The notes under the pieces were generated by a model. That model was not told the DNA's origin. It worked only from the letters and a program-made list of their open reading frames with translations, and ran no database searches. Both the position numbers and the translations under genes were made by a program. A stretch of 64,000 nucleotides of DNA from Coleophoma eucalyptorum (Eukaryota > Ascomycota > Leotiomycetes > Helotiales > Dermateaceae), in contig JALRME010000030.1 in NCBI GenBank assembly GCA_026120035.1, positions 310,001-374,000 on the forward strand. Direction: 5' to 3'. The number at the start of each line of letters is the position of its first letter. Within the stretch, counting starts at the first letter, position 1. Below, piece after piece: positions 46,917 to 59,066 of the stretch.

Positions 46917-49214
46917 AGAAAGAAGTCGTACCTTTTTTTTTTGGACGTCTTCTCTGCGAGGGCTTCTAAGCAAGCTGGCTTTTTCAAACTGGGTTTGGAC
47001 ATTGCTACCTTGCTTGTTTATTGGCCTGAAGACAGTGGAGAAGATGGTCCAAACATCTTCATTTCTTGCTCTGGGCTGCACCCTACCGATTGCTTGGCTG
47101 GTTGGTGTTGAATGAGCGGCCTCCATGCTCTGTACCTGTGGTATCACCTACGCTGGACTGTGTTGCTACCAGCCATTCAACCATCCAGCCATCGCCATCA
47201 TCAGGATCACCACCACGTCGAGTACGCCAAGTGCGTCTCCGTGGGACTGGTCTTGAAGATAAATCTTGCATGTTTCTCTTCGCTTCGAGAGCGAAACTCA
47301 TCGCGAGTTATATAACGAACGCCCACCTGACGCGACTATTGTCGCAGTACTCTAAGGAGAACTTTACGTCTCCACGATATATATACAATCGACAACTCAT
47401 ACATATTTACAGATATTAATTAATCACAGCACAGCACTCGCACTCTCACCGGGTTTATATAGCAGTTTTCTTTTCCTTTCTCATATGCATGCATTCGGGA
47501 TAGGTGCGGGCTAGGGGTGAGGACCGGGGAATTGCATAACTCTTTCATCTTTCACTTTTGATTTTGCTGCGCTCTTCATTCGTTTGATTCGACTTGGATG
47601 GATTGGGATGGGGGAGGCATATACCATAGCGATTTTTGACTTTTGTGCTTTTTGACTTTCGGGTTCGTATGAGGATGACGGATGAAGGGAGATGAGAAGA
47701 TGGATAAGATGCGGATGTATAGGCGTTTTGGGGGTTTTGGCCGAATCAGGCGTGCCGCTTTCCCATATTTTCTTCCTCTGAACATTTTGCAATACGACGG
47801 AGATGAACAAACGAGTGACTTAAGTCGGGGACTTAGGATGGCGGGTGAGCGGCGTTTGGAATATACCACTTGCATGTATGGCACAGGTAACTTGCCTTTC
47901 GTACCTGATGGCGAAGAAGAGAGGGGCCCTCGATGGGCGATTTTGATATCTGCAACCCAGACCATCAGGACTTACGGGGGGACTCGTGAAGAGGTACTGG
48001 GTTATATTTTATGTAAAGGGCTGGATCCGTGTTGGTGAACTTCACTGGCTGGTCTGGACTGGGTGAGTTTAGGGTGTTTTTGAGGGGCACGAGAGTAGGG
48101 TGAATCAATTTTAAGAATAAAAAAAAATTCAAGATTTTGGAAATGAGGACAAGTCGTGGATATCGTGAGAGTGGTTCCTTTGGAAGGGAAAATCTGGGAT
48201 GTGGATTGCAGTTTCTCAGGTAGGTAGGTAGGGTAGGTAGGTAGCTTTAGTTTTAGATGTATTAAGTAGCTCGCTTAATCACCTGCTTGCCCCCTCCCCC
48301 CTTCCCGAAGGCAAAGAAAGAGTAAGTAATTGCTACTTTACTGTTGCTAAAGCGATCAACTCGAGAATGGGTTAAAGCTTTAATATCTCGTTGTACTCGA
48401 AAGTGGTTTCGAAAGTCGCTACTGACTGGGTATCTTCAAACTATGGTATAAAAGTGCGCCTTGGTGTCATAAACTCAGTTCGCTAATCCCAACGCGGAAC
48501 GTCGTGGTTATGTCTCACGCCAGATCAATGGAGTTTTCATCTACGCAAGGAGTTTCGAAGGACTTGGTACTTTCGTAAGACCTGCGCATAGCCACTCACT
48601 TGATGAGAGCACTCCATTCTGGGGTTTTTTACATCGCCTTCCTAGGCTCGGCTCTCGTTCCGGAAAGTTCTTCCACGTGGACTTGCTGGAGAAGGTCATC
48701 TCTTGATTGCTGGTAAGACCTATACATGTGTATCTCGGGTATCGACTGGCAAGCCAATCTTGAAAAGGAGGTCTTTGCCTCTGAGAGAATTGTTGGTCTC
48801 TCGCCCCCAGCCCAACGCGCAGCCGCGCATTCTCCTCACATAGGAGTACGTTTCCCGGGGAATAAACCTATAGTCGACCAACGATCCCATGGCCTCCCCA
48901 ATTTATATACATATGTGGAACATCTTAGCACATGCAACTGAGGCTAATGGGAGGTTTCTTATCTACAGGTTGTGCATCCGACACGTTGGATCCAATATCA
49001 ACCGCTTTGGGAGCGACTTAGTCAGCCAGTTGGTGTGGACTGCACCAGTGATTACCCCGCAGATATAGCTATGGCGAGTTATATACTGTTACCTTATCGA
49101 AACTCCAAAATTCAAGATGAAGCTATCATTCCTTTCTCCTTCATGATTTATGAAAAAAAAAAAAAAAAGAACTGACTGCATGGGAATCCTACGAGACAGT
49201 GAGTAGCAGCCATC
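46917..49214. other. Intergenic downstream of pro1
   Basis: About 2.3 kb without a supported gene. A TATAAAAG element lies at 48447-48454, about 760 bases before the next start codon, and an A-run at 49153-49168. Open frames at 47511-48038 are low complexity on both strands. Confidence 0.5.
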
Positions 49215-50843
49215 ATGGCATCCATCATATACAACAGGTTTCGTACCTGTTCCATATGCGATATAACGATCGAAGTGGGCAAAAGCCCGAAAAAGCATGA
49301 AAAGAAGACGCACCCAAAATGTGTTTCCTGCAGGATGAGATTTCTCGGGCTAGAGCAACTTGAGGGTCACCAAAGACAAGAAGAACACAATTATTGCAAA
49401 GAATGCGATCTTTGTTTCGCAAATCCTCAGTTCCACATCTCTCATGTGCGGACTGTGGAACATGCTCGTACCTATCAGTGCTGCGACTGTGGAAGACAAT
49501 ACCCGGGCCAGGCGTCACTTGATAGCCATTGTTGTGATTGTGATAGGGCCTTCAGTACTCGGGTGGGTTTGCAGAAACACTCCGAAAAGCATGCACACCG
49601 GCCACAAGCCAGTGTTCCGCGGCTTGAGGTTGTGCAAGATGCCGGCCTGCATCTGAATGATACCTCTGGGGGACCCAGCGCGACCGCTCGAGCGGAAAGA
49701 CTTAGGAGAAGGAATATGAAAAAGGAGATGGAAATGAATAATGTAGTGACAGTGGGAAAGAGCGAGAAGAACGAAGGGGGGGATGAGAAGAAGAAGAAGA
49801 AGAAGAAAGAGAAGAAAGAGAAGGAGAAAAAGAATAAGAAGAAGAACGAGGAGAAGAACAACGCGAATAAGAAGAGAGAGGAGGTGAAGAGCGAGGTGGT
49901 GAAGAGCGAGGTGGTGAAGAGCGAGGTGGTGAAGAGCGAGGTGGTGAAGAGCGAGGTGGTGAAGAGCGAGGTGGTGAAGAGCGAGGTGGTGAAGAACGAG
50001 GAGGTGAAGAATGAAGAGGCAAAGAGTGAGGAGAAGAAGAAGAAGAGGAAGAAAAAGAAAAAGAAGATGAAGAATATTAATTGCCCTGCAAGCGACCAGT
50101 GCAAGAAGAAATTCGCTCGGCCATCTGCAATGATAAGTCACCTTGAGAGCGGGCGTTGCGTGTCAGGCATGACTCGGGAAAGATTGAACACTATGGTCAT
50201 CGATCATGACCAGAATCGCCTTATCTCAGCTGAGATTGTGGAACAGTCCTCAGTTGCGCCATCACCGACACAATCTCCTCTCCTACCTCAACAGGACAGA
50301 ACATTCGATACATTCTCCATCGCATCTAGAGGAAGCGGTCTAGATCTCATTGACGATGGCAATGAATCTGACGAATGGTCCCTAGTCGACGGAGTTTCTC
50401 CACAGCCTCGCATCCTGGCTGATGATGACTTTCAAAGCGAGTGGTCAATAGTAACCAGCACGACACCGTCTTCTGGTATAAGTGAGTGGTCTTTTGTGGG
50501 ATCAAATGCAGCTACGCCAGCGGGATCCGACCTTGTACCCAGCAGGTTGCGGTGCAGTCTCTGTCCTCCATTCAGGCCATGCTTTGGTACTACAGAAGCC
50601 TTAGAGGCACATATATCCTCCGCAGCGCATGCGCCAAAGATATTCCACTGCCCAATCGCGCTGCTACCGGACCGCAAATCTGGAAAGGTACGCAAGCAGC
50701 GATTCTTCTCTACGCTGAGTGCACTTTCGCAGCATATCGAGAGTGGAGCTTGTAATGGTACTGAAACATTCAAAGTAGTATTCAAGTTTTTGGAGGAGCA
50801 GTTGAACCTACTGGGATTGTCTGGAGTGAAATTGCTGACGTGA
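49215..50843 (+). CDS. C2H2 zinc-finger protein with Lys-rich repeat region
   Basis: Single-exon frame of 542 residues from the ATG at 49215. The N-terminal 130 residues hold four or five C2H2-like fingers: CSICDITIEV...HEKKTH, CVSCRMRF...HQRQEEH, CKECDLCF...HVRTVEH, CCDCGRQY and CCDCDRAFSTRVGLQKHSEK. The centre is an extreme Lys/Glu stretch with runs of KKKKKK, then seven exact KSEVV units, then another Lys run. After it come a further finger (CKKKFARPSAMISHLESGRC) and SEWS/DEWSLVDG acidic-aromatic motifs. A C-terminal pair follows: CSLCPPFRPCFGTTEALEAH and FFSTLSALSQHIESGAC. It is probably nuclear. The architecture resembles uncharacterised multi-finger proteins common in leotiomycetes; no target is known. 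Antisense frames across the repeat are artefacts of its composition. Confidence 0.82.
   Translation: MASIIYNRFRTCSICDITIEVGKSPKKHEKKTHPKCVSCRMRFLGLEQLEGHQRQEEHNYCKECDLCFANPQFHISHVRTVEHARTYQCCDCGRQYPGQASLDSHCCDCDRAFSTRVGLQKHSEKHAHRPQASVPRLEVVQDAGLHLNDTSGGPSATARAERLRRRNMKKEMEMNNVVTVGKSEKNEGGDEKKKKKKKEKKEKEKKNKKKNEEKNNANKKREEVKSEVVKSEVVKSEVVKSEVVKSEVVKSEVVKSEVVKNEEVKNEEAKSEEKKKKRKKKKKKMKNINCPASDQCKKKFARPSAMISHLESGRCVSGMTRERLNTMVIDHDQNRLISAEIVEQSSVAPSPTQSPLLPQQDRTFDTFSIASRGSGLDLIDDGNESDEWSLVDGVSPQPRILADDDFQSEWSIVTSTTPSSGISEWSFVGSNAATPAGSDLVPSRLRCSLCPPFRPCFGTTEALEAHISSAAHAPKIFHCPIALLPDRKSGKVRKQRFFSTLSALSQHIESGACNGTETFKVVFKFLEEQLNLLGLSGVKLLT
49879..49995 (+). repeat. Exact 15-bp coding minisatellite (KSEVV units)
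   Basis: GTGGTGAAGAGCGAG repeats seven times without a substitution, flanked by diverged copies (KNEEV, KNEEA). The lack of silent changes points to recent expansion or ongoing homogenisation. Confidence 0.9.
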
Positions 50844-51733
50844 AGCTTTTCTGGCATATTTGTCCCAAGACGTCTTTCTTTGGATCCCTGATTCAATGTA
50901 GCTTTTTGTGGTTCATTCGATCCAAGAGTACTGCTTGTATAGTACTTATTTCCAGGTGTATCTTAGGCTCTATCCAACTTGTTGCTTTACTTAGGTCATT
51001 AACTCCAGCTCATTGTTAAAACACAATTTTCACCGATGTTTGCAAGTACGTGACCTTAATGATGAGCTTGCACTGAACCCTGTAAGTGAAATCTAGCAAT
51101 GAATACTGCGTATTTGCATGATTTCAAACTCCGGGAATAATATTTATATTGACTACATAAGAGGGAAAGCAGAGCTTCGTGAAGTAGAACCTATTAATCC
51201 ATGTAAAACCGTACCGTCACATGACCAGTGACAACTGACAAGATGAAAAGCAAGTTCGAGTGGGTAGAATAAGCTGCCAAGATGACTGATTCTTGAGTGC
51301 ATTGTAAGTAGTGAGTATTCGTGTTTGTATCATTATATGTAGACTAGTTCCTGTCAGCAAGCTTCTCACGCAGCATGGAATGCCACATAGCTCTAAATTA
51401 GCTCCTCACATCAAGACCGACTGATCATCTGTCATTTCCTGCACAAGTAAGGCTCCTACCTTAACCTTCAAAGATTCAAATGCCGTTGAGGATTAAAGAT
51501 AGTCAGAGAGATGATTGGACCAGCTCCTAGGAGCGCTCCTCCGAAGATGTGCGTATACTCTCCATGGTATAATTTCGTCGACGTCATAAAGGGTCTTGTG
51601 GGGTAAGAACATATAGAAGTCAAGTATCTCACAAGATATTTCCAATTTGCAAATCTCCCTGCGATAGCCCTCCACGAAAATTCTATCTTGTCAAACAAAT
51701 TTTGATTTACTTTAAATTCAATTGTCTGTTAAA
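50844..51733. other. Intergenic between C2H2 gene and dienelactone hydrolase gene
   Basis: About 890 A/T-rich bases; nothing recognisable. Confidence 0.5.
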
Positions 51734-52620
51734 ATGTCCACTGGTGTAGGAATGAGCTCATGCTGCCTCAGCGGCGCGATCCACGAGGGAACACCAGTGG
51801 GGAAAGTTGAGAAAGTCGGAGACTTGAATACGTACGTCTCTGCACCAAAAGATGGTTCAAAAGCAAAGACCGTCATCTTCCTTGTCGATATCTTTGGCTG
51901 GGAGTTCAAGAACGTCCGTTTACTGGCAGATACCTATGCAAAGGCCGGATTTTATGTTTATATTCCAGGTCTGTATTCAAATTATTCTTGACAAGGAGCG
52001 GGGAAACAAGCTTTGAGCTGAGCTGATCCAAAAATAACACAGACGTCCATCAAGGCGACAGCTTGCCCATAGAATTCCTCCAAGCCGTCGAGCCACCACT
52101 AAAAGAGCAAGAAAAGCTGAGCATGCTCGAAAAAGCCAAGAATACCGCAGAGGTGGGCACCACGCTCCCACCCTGGCTGCTCAGGCACCGAGAAGCCATC
52201 ACACGACCCATCATCGACGATTTCATTACCGCCGTGCTTGCCATTCCGGGAACCGGCAAGATAGGCACTATTGGCTTCTGCTGGGGTGGCCGGTACTCCA
52301 TCCTGTGCGCACATGGTAAAGTCGATGCCGCTTATGCATGCCACCCGTCTCTTGTAGCCGTGCCGGCTGATTTCGAGGGCGTGAGTAAACCACTCAGTCT
52401 CGCACTGGGAGATAAGGATTCTCTGCTTGACCGAAAGACTGTGGGTCAGATCCAGGACCTAATGGCGAAAAAGACGGAGCTGCCGCATGAGCTGCGCATT
52501 TACGAGGACCAGGTCCATGGATTTGCACTGAGGAGTGATTGGAGTAGCGAGAAGGATAAGAAGGCCATGGACGAGGCGGTGGAGCAGGGCGTGGAGTGGT
52601 TTAGAAAGTATCTTTCATGA
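51734..52620 (+). CDS. Dienelactone hydrolase family protein
   Basis: Predicted 270 residues from two exons (51734-51968 and 52043-52620). The alpha/beta-hydrolase fold starts at KTVIFLVDIFGWEFKNVRLL. The nucleophile is Cys158 in GTIGFCWGGRYSI, the Cys version of the nucleophile elbow that defines dienelactone hydrolases. The triad is completed by an Asp in LALGDKDSLL (202 or 204) and His237 in EDQVHGFALR. The family hydrolyses dienelactone in aromatic-ring breakdown; many fungal paralogues act on other small esters or lactones, and the substrate here is unknown. It is cytosolic, with no signal peptide. The donor GTCTGT at 51969 is unusual but gives the normal IPD-VHQGD join, with an AACACAG acceptor. 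Confidence 0.9.
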
Positions 52621-53162
52621 ACTGAAAGCTTTGCAGGATGAGGGTGGCTTGCTTGTGCACGCTTTCCTCTTCGTATTTGCTCCTACTTTGCCATCGGAAA
52701 ATCTTCCAAAACTTCTAAGGTGGTAAAATATATGCTTCGTCTTGCAAACAGGCGGGTTTTCTCATCGTAGGATGCATGAGACACCACCAGGCCTGATAGG
52801 TTCAATGGACCCACATGACTTTATGAAGTGCCTGGAGAGCTTTAAACCCCGTCGTGTGAAATTGTGAACTGAGACGTCGTTCTGACCTATCTTGTCCCTT
52901 TGTTATCAAGACCTCCTATTCATCTATTGTTTATCCAGTACCCATTATACTTGAACTGGTAATGATCAGATTTGTATGGAGGAGCATGATATATTCAGCC
53001 TACCCTAATCTACACCGTTATCTCTCTTCCGTGTAGGTCCTCTCGTACACTATAGTACATACATGTATATCACCATATACCAGAACGCCAGGTCAGACAG
53101 TAACTGTCTGCCAATATGCTACAGCAGCCTCATTCTTGTTCAAACTAGTCTCCTAAGCTTGA
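52621..53162. other. Convergent intergenic region
   Basis: About 540 bases between two converging genes; no gene or repeat seen. Confidence 0.5.
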
Positions 53163-54182
53163 TCACGAGGCAAACTTGTTTTGTGGTCCTTTTGGCCTGA
53201 GCTCGGCCAGTCCAGCCACCACGTTCCAGTCAATGGTATGCCACCAGCTCTCTACATAAGCCTTCTTTCCTCCAAGTCTCTGTCCATCTTCAGTGAACTT
53301 TGCGCCTAATCCGTAGTCGGGAAGATAAACGTGCTCCCACAGGTTAACGCACAGGACTGGCAATAAATCAATTCCTCCAGGTGCCATCTTTGGCTTCTTG
53401 GTGGCGTGATTTCCAAATGCGCCTACGGTGTTGACTGGCTCACTGTTGAGGATGTCGCTTCTCGCTTGTCCAGCTACACTGCTATCGTTTTGTGTGTTCA
53501 TATCCACTGCCTGCCTCCTGAAATGCGCTCCTGGGTATGGAGATCCAGCAAGATACGTCGTCAGGAGTGTGAACTTGCCCTCTCTAGTCTTGCAAAGCCA
53601 CAGGAATCCAGGACCAAACATTACAGATGCAATTGTGACCATTTCTGTTCGAAGGGTCTCAATCGATGAGAAATCCCGTTCGAGACAAGCCTTGAGCTCC
53701 GAAGGTATTTCGGTTTGGACAGGTGAGAGGCCGTTAAAAAAGAATGCATTGTTGTGTGCCATTGAGGCATAGTTGAAGGCTGCGGCTAGTGCAGGCTCGC
53801 GAGCAGCCATAAGGAGGATATCTTTAGGAGTTTTTGATTCGAACGATTTCCCTGCAACATATCAGTATGCAGATAGCTAATGTCCAAAATAGTGCTCTCG
53901 TCAAGCTCAAGTATGTATTGTATCGGAGCCCAGTGGACTTCCGCAAAGCCCCTCAAGCAATTGACCAGTTCTAGGAAGTGACGTACCACTAGCAACGGAG
54001 TTTAACTTCTCAATCATCAAGGACTGATTTTGAGTCCATGCGATATCGAAGCCAGGTGCCGAAAAGAGACCTGGAACGCCCTCCGAAAAATCATGCCTCA
54101 GAGGAGGGACTCTGTGAAGACATCTCCGCTGCAGTGCAAATGCTACCCGGGGTGCTATTCGAAAGATTCCTGGCCGCGACAT
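53163..54182 (-). CDS. Mitochondrial small-subunit ribosomal protein of the superoxide-dismutase-like type (mS42/mS43, Rsm26-like)
   Basis: Predicted 294 residues on the minus strand from 53987-54182 and 53163-53851. The start has a typical mitochondrial presequence (MSRPGIFRIAPRVAFALQRR). Next come PPLRHDFSEGVPGLFSAPGF and a helical-hairpin-like part (AAAFNYASMAHNNAFFFNGL). The C-terminal SOD-like part contains VMFGPGFLWLCKTREGKFTL, LPVLCVNLWEHVYLPDYGLG and KKAYVESWWHTIDWNVV. The layout is that of iron/manganese superoxide dismutase, but the metal-ligand pattern is not preserved: NLWEHVYLPDYG replaces the enzymatic DxWEHAYYLDY. That fits the fungal mitoribosomal proteins derived from SOD. 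Function: structural component of the mitochondrial 37S subunit. An upstream in-frame ATG at 54275 would add 31 residues that do not look like a better targeting signal. Confidence 0.83.
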
Positions 54183-55092
54183 GGTGGGTATTATGGTGAT
54201 GCCTTCAAGCTCCTGATGCTTTGAGAAAGATTTCGCGTGGATGCGCGAGCTCCTGATCGGACCTCGGTGGTACATTTATGCGGTCATGTGATTATGACCC
54301 GACCGACCCCAAGCGCATCTGACAAGTAACCACATCCTTCAACTCAGCTCAGGCAGACGATCGATCCTCTCGACGGCACCAGCAATTATCCACCCAATCA
54401 ATACAGGGCTCTTCCATGGGGCAGTATGCATTTGCGCTAATTGGTATGCTCGTCTTCGATGAAGGCAAATCAGAATAGTAAGCGCTGGGACAGCATGGAG
54501 TGTCCTGCATATCTTAAATGATCTAGAGTTACAAGGGTAGTTGAGAGGGACAGCATGTATTTGATAGGCTATCCCATGTAATGCGATGAACTCGATCTAG
54601 ATCCAATGACGTTGATCGAATGATTTGTCAACGGAAGAGTAGCGACATTCTTGGTTATGCCTGGCAACCCAATGGTGATTGTGCACCACACACCGTTTGG
54701 GCAGCTTGACAGTTTATTGACAGTGGCAATCTGTTTTTGTCTGTCCAGCTTCATGCAGTGTAGCTTATGTGCATACTTCAAGATCGGTCTGCAGACACCG
54801 TGCCCGCAGTATGAATGGTTGTGCAGAAACGAAGCCGTGATTGAAGGATTCGAAGCAGTTGTACGGCGTGCCCAAGCCTCCCAAGGATAGAAGTGACTGC
54901 GAGTCATATATGCATCTCTAAACATGGATAACGCGGCTGCCGATATCTATGAGGCTTCTGGAGTTTTCAGAGTTGGAGGGCCGTCTTCAATTACACCGAA
55001 AGATTGACAGCATCTCCCACAACTTCCCAGGTAACCAGGTTTAGTTTCTTAGGGAAAGCCTTCATTCCGTGTCTCTAGAACACAAATCCAGA
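54183..55092. other. Divergent promoter region of mitoribosomal and Moco sulfurase genes
   Basis: About 900 bases. The minus-strand ATG frame 54569-54925 (118 codons) has no recognisable domain, and the + frame in the same place lacks an ATG; neither is accepted. Confidence 0.45.
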
Positions 55093-57609
55093 ATGTCAGA
55101 AAACGACAGTGATTATAATGCCGAGATAGAGGATCTTCGCAAAGAAGAGTACCCTATGCTCCAAAGTACGTAGTCTGAGCCAAGGCGCAAATATCGACTC
55201 GATCCACACTCTTAAGAGCTTCTGAAATACTAAAAGCTAATGAATCAAGATTCCATCTATCTCGACCATGCTGGAACGACACTGTACTCCAAGTCCTTGA
55301 TCGAGAGGTTCTCAAGCGAAATGATAGCCAATGTCTATGGAAATCCACACTCTGCCTCGACCTCCTCACAGCTTTCAACAGACCGAATCAGCGGCGCGAG
55401 ATCTAAGGTCTTGCAATTCTTCAACGCTGATCCCGAAGAGTACGACGTTGTCTTTGTCGCAAATGCAACCGCAGGAATCAAGCTTGTTGCGGATGGATTT
55501 AGATCCAAGTCTGGTGGCTTTGTGTATGCATACCATCAGGACTCGCATACTAGCCTAGTGGGCATACGAGAAATTGCAACTGCGAATCGTTGTCTTGATA
55601 GTGAAGAGGTTGAGAGCTGGCTCTGGGGTGAAGAGAAGCTGTTGAACTGCAACCTCCAATGTTCAACTACTCTGTTAGCATATCCAGCACAGTCAAATAT
55701 GAACGGTAAACGACTCCCGCTATCCTGGCCAGATAGAGCACGTTCACTGTTCCACCAACCATATACTAGGACATACACTCTTCTAGATGCTTCAGCACTC
55801 GTTTCCACGTCACCATTAAACCTCAGTGAGACAAGACCGGACTTTGTCTCGCTTAGTTTCTACAAGATCTTTGGTTTCCCTGATCTAGGTGCGCTCATTG
55901 TTCGAAAAGACTCGGGATGGATTCTGCAGCAACGAAAGTATTTCGGTGGTGGTACTGTTGATATGGTCCTGGTTCTGAACAAACAGTGGCATGCACCAAA
56001 ATTGGCCATACACGAGAGCTTGGAAGATGGCACACTACCTTTTCACAGCATCCTTGCTCTTGATATCGCAATCGATACACACAAAATGTTGTACGGATCT
56101 ATGGGTCGAATAGCAAAGCATACTGCTTATGTATCCCGTAGACTGTATGATGGCTTACTGAGGCTTTGCCATGCGAATGGGGAACCTGTCTGCCGTATCT
56201 ATTCTACTGGCTTCGCTTCTGAAGATCTCTATCATGCACAAGGCCCTGTTGTCACTTTCAACATTAGGACTGCCTTTGGGTCTTGGGTCAGTAACTCAGA
56301 AGTCATGAAGCTTGCCACTGCGCAGGGGTTCCATCTTCGAACGGGCGGTGTCTGCAATCCAGGTGGCATCGCATCCTTTTTGAACTTGCAACCTTGGGAG
56401 ATGCAAAGGAACTACTCAGCGGGGTTCAAATGCTCAAGTGATACAGATATCTATACTGGCAATATCACAGGCATCATTCGTGCAAGTGTGGGAGCGATGA
56501 GTACGATAAGTGATGTCGATGCTTTAGTTGCCTTTGTTGAAAAGTTCTTCGTTGAGGATGGTGTCAAGCAACCATTATGGTACCACACGGACCCTGATGA
56601 GACAATAAACCACTTTTCAGTCAAGGCTTTGGCTATCCACCCTATCGAGGGCTGTGGTGCTATGGTAATTCCACCTTGTGTCGATTGGGAAGTCAAGCCA
56701 AGTGGTTTAGCTTGGGACAAGGAGTGGCATTTGATACACAGAGATACAGGACGAATCTTGGCTCCGCAAAGCTACCCTCGCATGGGACTCATTCATCCGA
56801 AAATTGACTTCCAGGCCAGGATTCTTCGGCTCACCTTCGAGAACCCATCAACTAACAGTTTTGATATTGTACCAGTGTTTTCGGAAGTTTCCGTCCCTCT
56901 AGTTCCGGAAACTGCCTCCGCTTCTCTCCATACTCGTCATCCCCGCCGTCGCCTACAAAATTTCTCATCACCATTGTACTCAGGATATTCTCGGCAATAC
57001 TGCTCAAATTCCGAAGTCAGCTCGTTCTTCTCAAGTATCCTCGGGGTTCCTTGCGATCTTGTTAGGGCAGCTGACGGAGAGTCATGTCCTGAACAGGCCC
57101 ATTTTGCTAAAAGCTCACGAGTAAACCACAAGTCTAAGCTGTATTGCGAGCACTTGCCAAGCCCGCCAGAATCCGACACCGAATCTGAAAGTTACGATTT
57201 CACAGCACCAGAGATGGACCCTGGCATATTAGTGGTTGATCATAAATTTCAGTCTAATGCCCCTGATCTTTTATCTAATCTCAATTCAAACTCCAACATC
57301 GTCATAGGATTCAGCCATCCAAGTCTATGGCCTCAAGCCCAAGACGCAAAGAGTTGGAAGGGAGTTAAGATCGGGGAACACAGTTTCAGTGTTACACAGT
57401 GTCAACCTCATATATCCTTTTCTACTCATGACACGAAACGGCAGAATGAAGAACCGCTTATAGCCGAGGCACATGAGCATGAAGAGGTGACGTTTACGGT
57501 CTCTGTGGTTCATGTGCCAAGTACGACAATGGTATCTACCAGAGGACATCAGTACCCCACGATCAGGATTGGAGATATCGTCCAGATCGAAATGAAAGGC
57601 GTGCTATAG
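55093..57609 (+). CDS. hxB: Molybdenum cofactor sulfurase
   Basis: Predicted 810 residues from two exons (55093-55165 and 55250-57609), the normal length of the family. The N-terminal class-V aminotransferase domain carries IYLDHAGTTLYSKSLIERF and ANVYGNPHSASTSS. The PLP lysine is Lys230 in SLSFYKIFGFPDLGALIV. The cysteine desulfurase Cys393 is in LRTGGVCNPGGIASF. The C-terminal MOSC N-barrel and MOSC domains start near VKALAIHPIEGCGAMVIPPC and include DKEWHLIHRDTGRILAPQ and a C-terminal ILVVDHKF...IRIGDIVQI part. The enzyme moves sulfur from cysteine onto the molybdenum cofactor of xanthine dehydrogenase-type enzymes; the Aspergillus gene is hxB. The join LQ-N-SIYLDHAG at intron 1 uses a GCTAATG branch site and a CAAG acceptor. 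Confidence 0.95.
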
Positions 57610-59066
57610 CCTCAATGACTTGCGTTTGGGGTCGTTTGGAATGTCACTCTTAGCGCAATATACCTCTTCAACATGAACAGTATGCAACTTGGGGTTACAG
57701 TGCCAAGTTAGGGCTGAGAGAACTTCTTTCCACATTGTACAGAATTCTTTCCTGAGTTGGCCACGTATCTATTCTTGTCCATGACTCAGTTCTAGCAATC
57801 CATTTAATCAATTATTCTCTACTTACCCGCTCCCAGAAAATGAAGCAAGATAGCCCAGATACACACTATTGTCACCCACTCTTTCGACTGAATCCACCTC
57901 GCGCTTCGACCTTGACCTTGAATTTCGAAAACTTAACTCGGCTATGACTCTATGTAGGCTGTCATATAATGTAGGAAAGAAATTCTATGCCGAACCGGTT
58001 ACACACATGTACTTTCCAGGTCTTATTGCAGCAGTCTCTAGAAACCACTCCCAACAAGAGCTGCAAGCATTCAAACAGACAGGATTTGGTTACGAGTTCG
58101 CTAAATTCTGATATTCAATTTCTGGGCAAGTGCCCTGTGGCGTCGAACTTATTTCCCGTTTGTGCTGAACAAGTCACTCGCCTCAGACTGCAGCCAGAAT
58201 TTGTTTGATCAACCATATCAGACTTGTAAGCACTTGTAAGCTCTTTTTTTCGTAAAATCCGATGCTTGAATATACACTCTCCTGTAGATTTCAGTACATC
58301 ATCCCCAAGCAACTTGCAAAGTGGTATTATCTGCAACCCGTATCTCCCGTGAGATATTGCGCCCAATGTATCCCTTGCATTGTGTATTTGCTATCGCGAT
58401 GCGAGTGGCGTTTCGAGAATTCCCCCGAGTTGTAGTTTCACCAGACTCTTCTTCCCAGTCACCGGGCATCTCCCTGGGCAGGTCTTACCGGGCCGTGAAC
58501 GTCATGAAGCGTACCTACGTAAAAGTGCTATACTCGTAAGCAGCAATATAAAGGTCGGCTGACCCCAAAAATAAATGCGCCATGATGAATAAAAACATGT
58601 GAATTTGAGGCTGGAGGGCGTGGTATTTTCCCGAATCGAGTTTGAAAGTACATTCCTGCCTGAGGGGTCACAACTATCGAGCTCTCAGCTGGCTGACACC
58701 ACCTGTTCCACTGGCCAAAGGAGATTCTGGATCCTTAGTTGTGTCATCCACTACTCATTGTACTCAGCTCCCTTACAATAGTTATTTTGAGTCCCTGGAT
58801 TGTGTTATTCCTAAACCGTGTCGTTATTTTTGTATCCCTGTATCCTGTGTATACGCTTTTCTATACCTCTTTCCAAGTAACACAGCAGTTCAAGATGCAA
58901 CCAGAACAAAATTTATGGTTTAACCCTACATAAATATCGAATTTCCTAGAAATACAGCCTCAGTCTTCGTAGCCGACCAGCTATTGGCTAACTTTTCACG
59001 CTCTCAGCAATGTACAACGATACCATTATTGCTTAAAGTTCGGCTGTCTGTCGTTCAGCTGAGGCT
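57610..59066. other. Intergenic region before the NLR gene
   Basis: About 1.46 kb; no supported gene. Frames at 57869-58939 lack a start codon or a domain. It might contain degraded sequence, but I see no terminal repeats or transposase motif. Confidence 0.45.

Noticed and set aside
49475..50141. Antisense ORFs rich in Phe/Ser/Leu/His opposite the C2H2 gene
   Set aside because: Mirror of the Lys/Glu codon repeat; pure composition artefact.
54569..54925. Minus-strand ATG ORF of 118 codons
   Set aside because: No domain, signal peptide or supporting intron; lies in a divergent promoter region.
57869..58939. Series of short ORFs before the NLR gene
   Set aside because: No proper start or recognisable protein sequence; no terminal repeats to support a mobile element.
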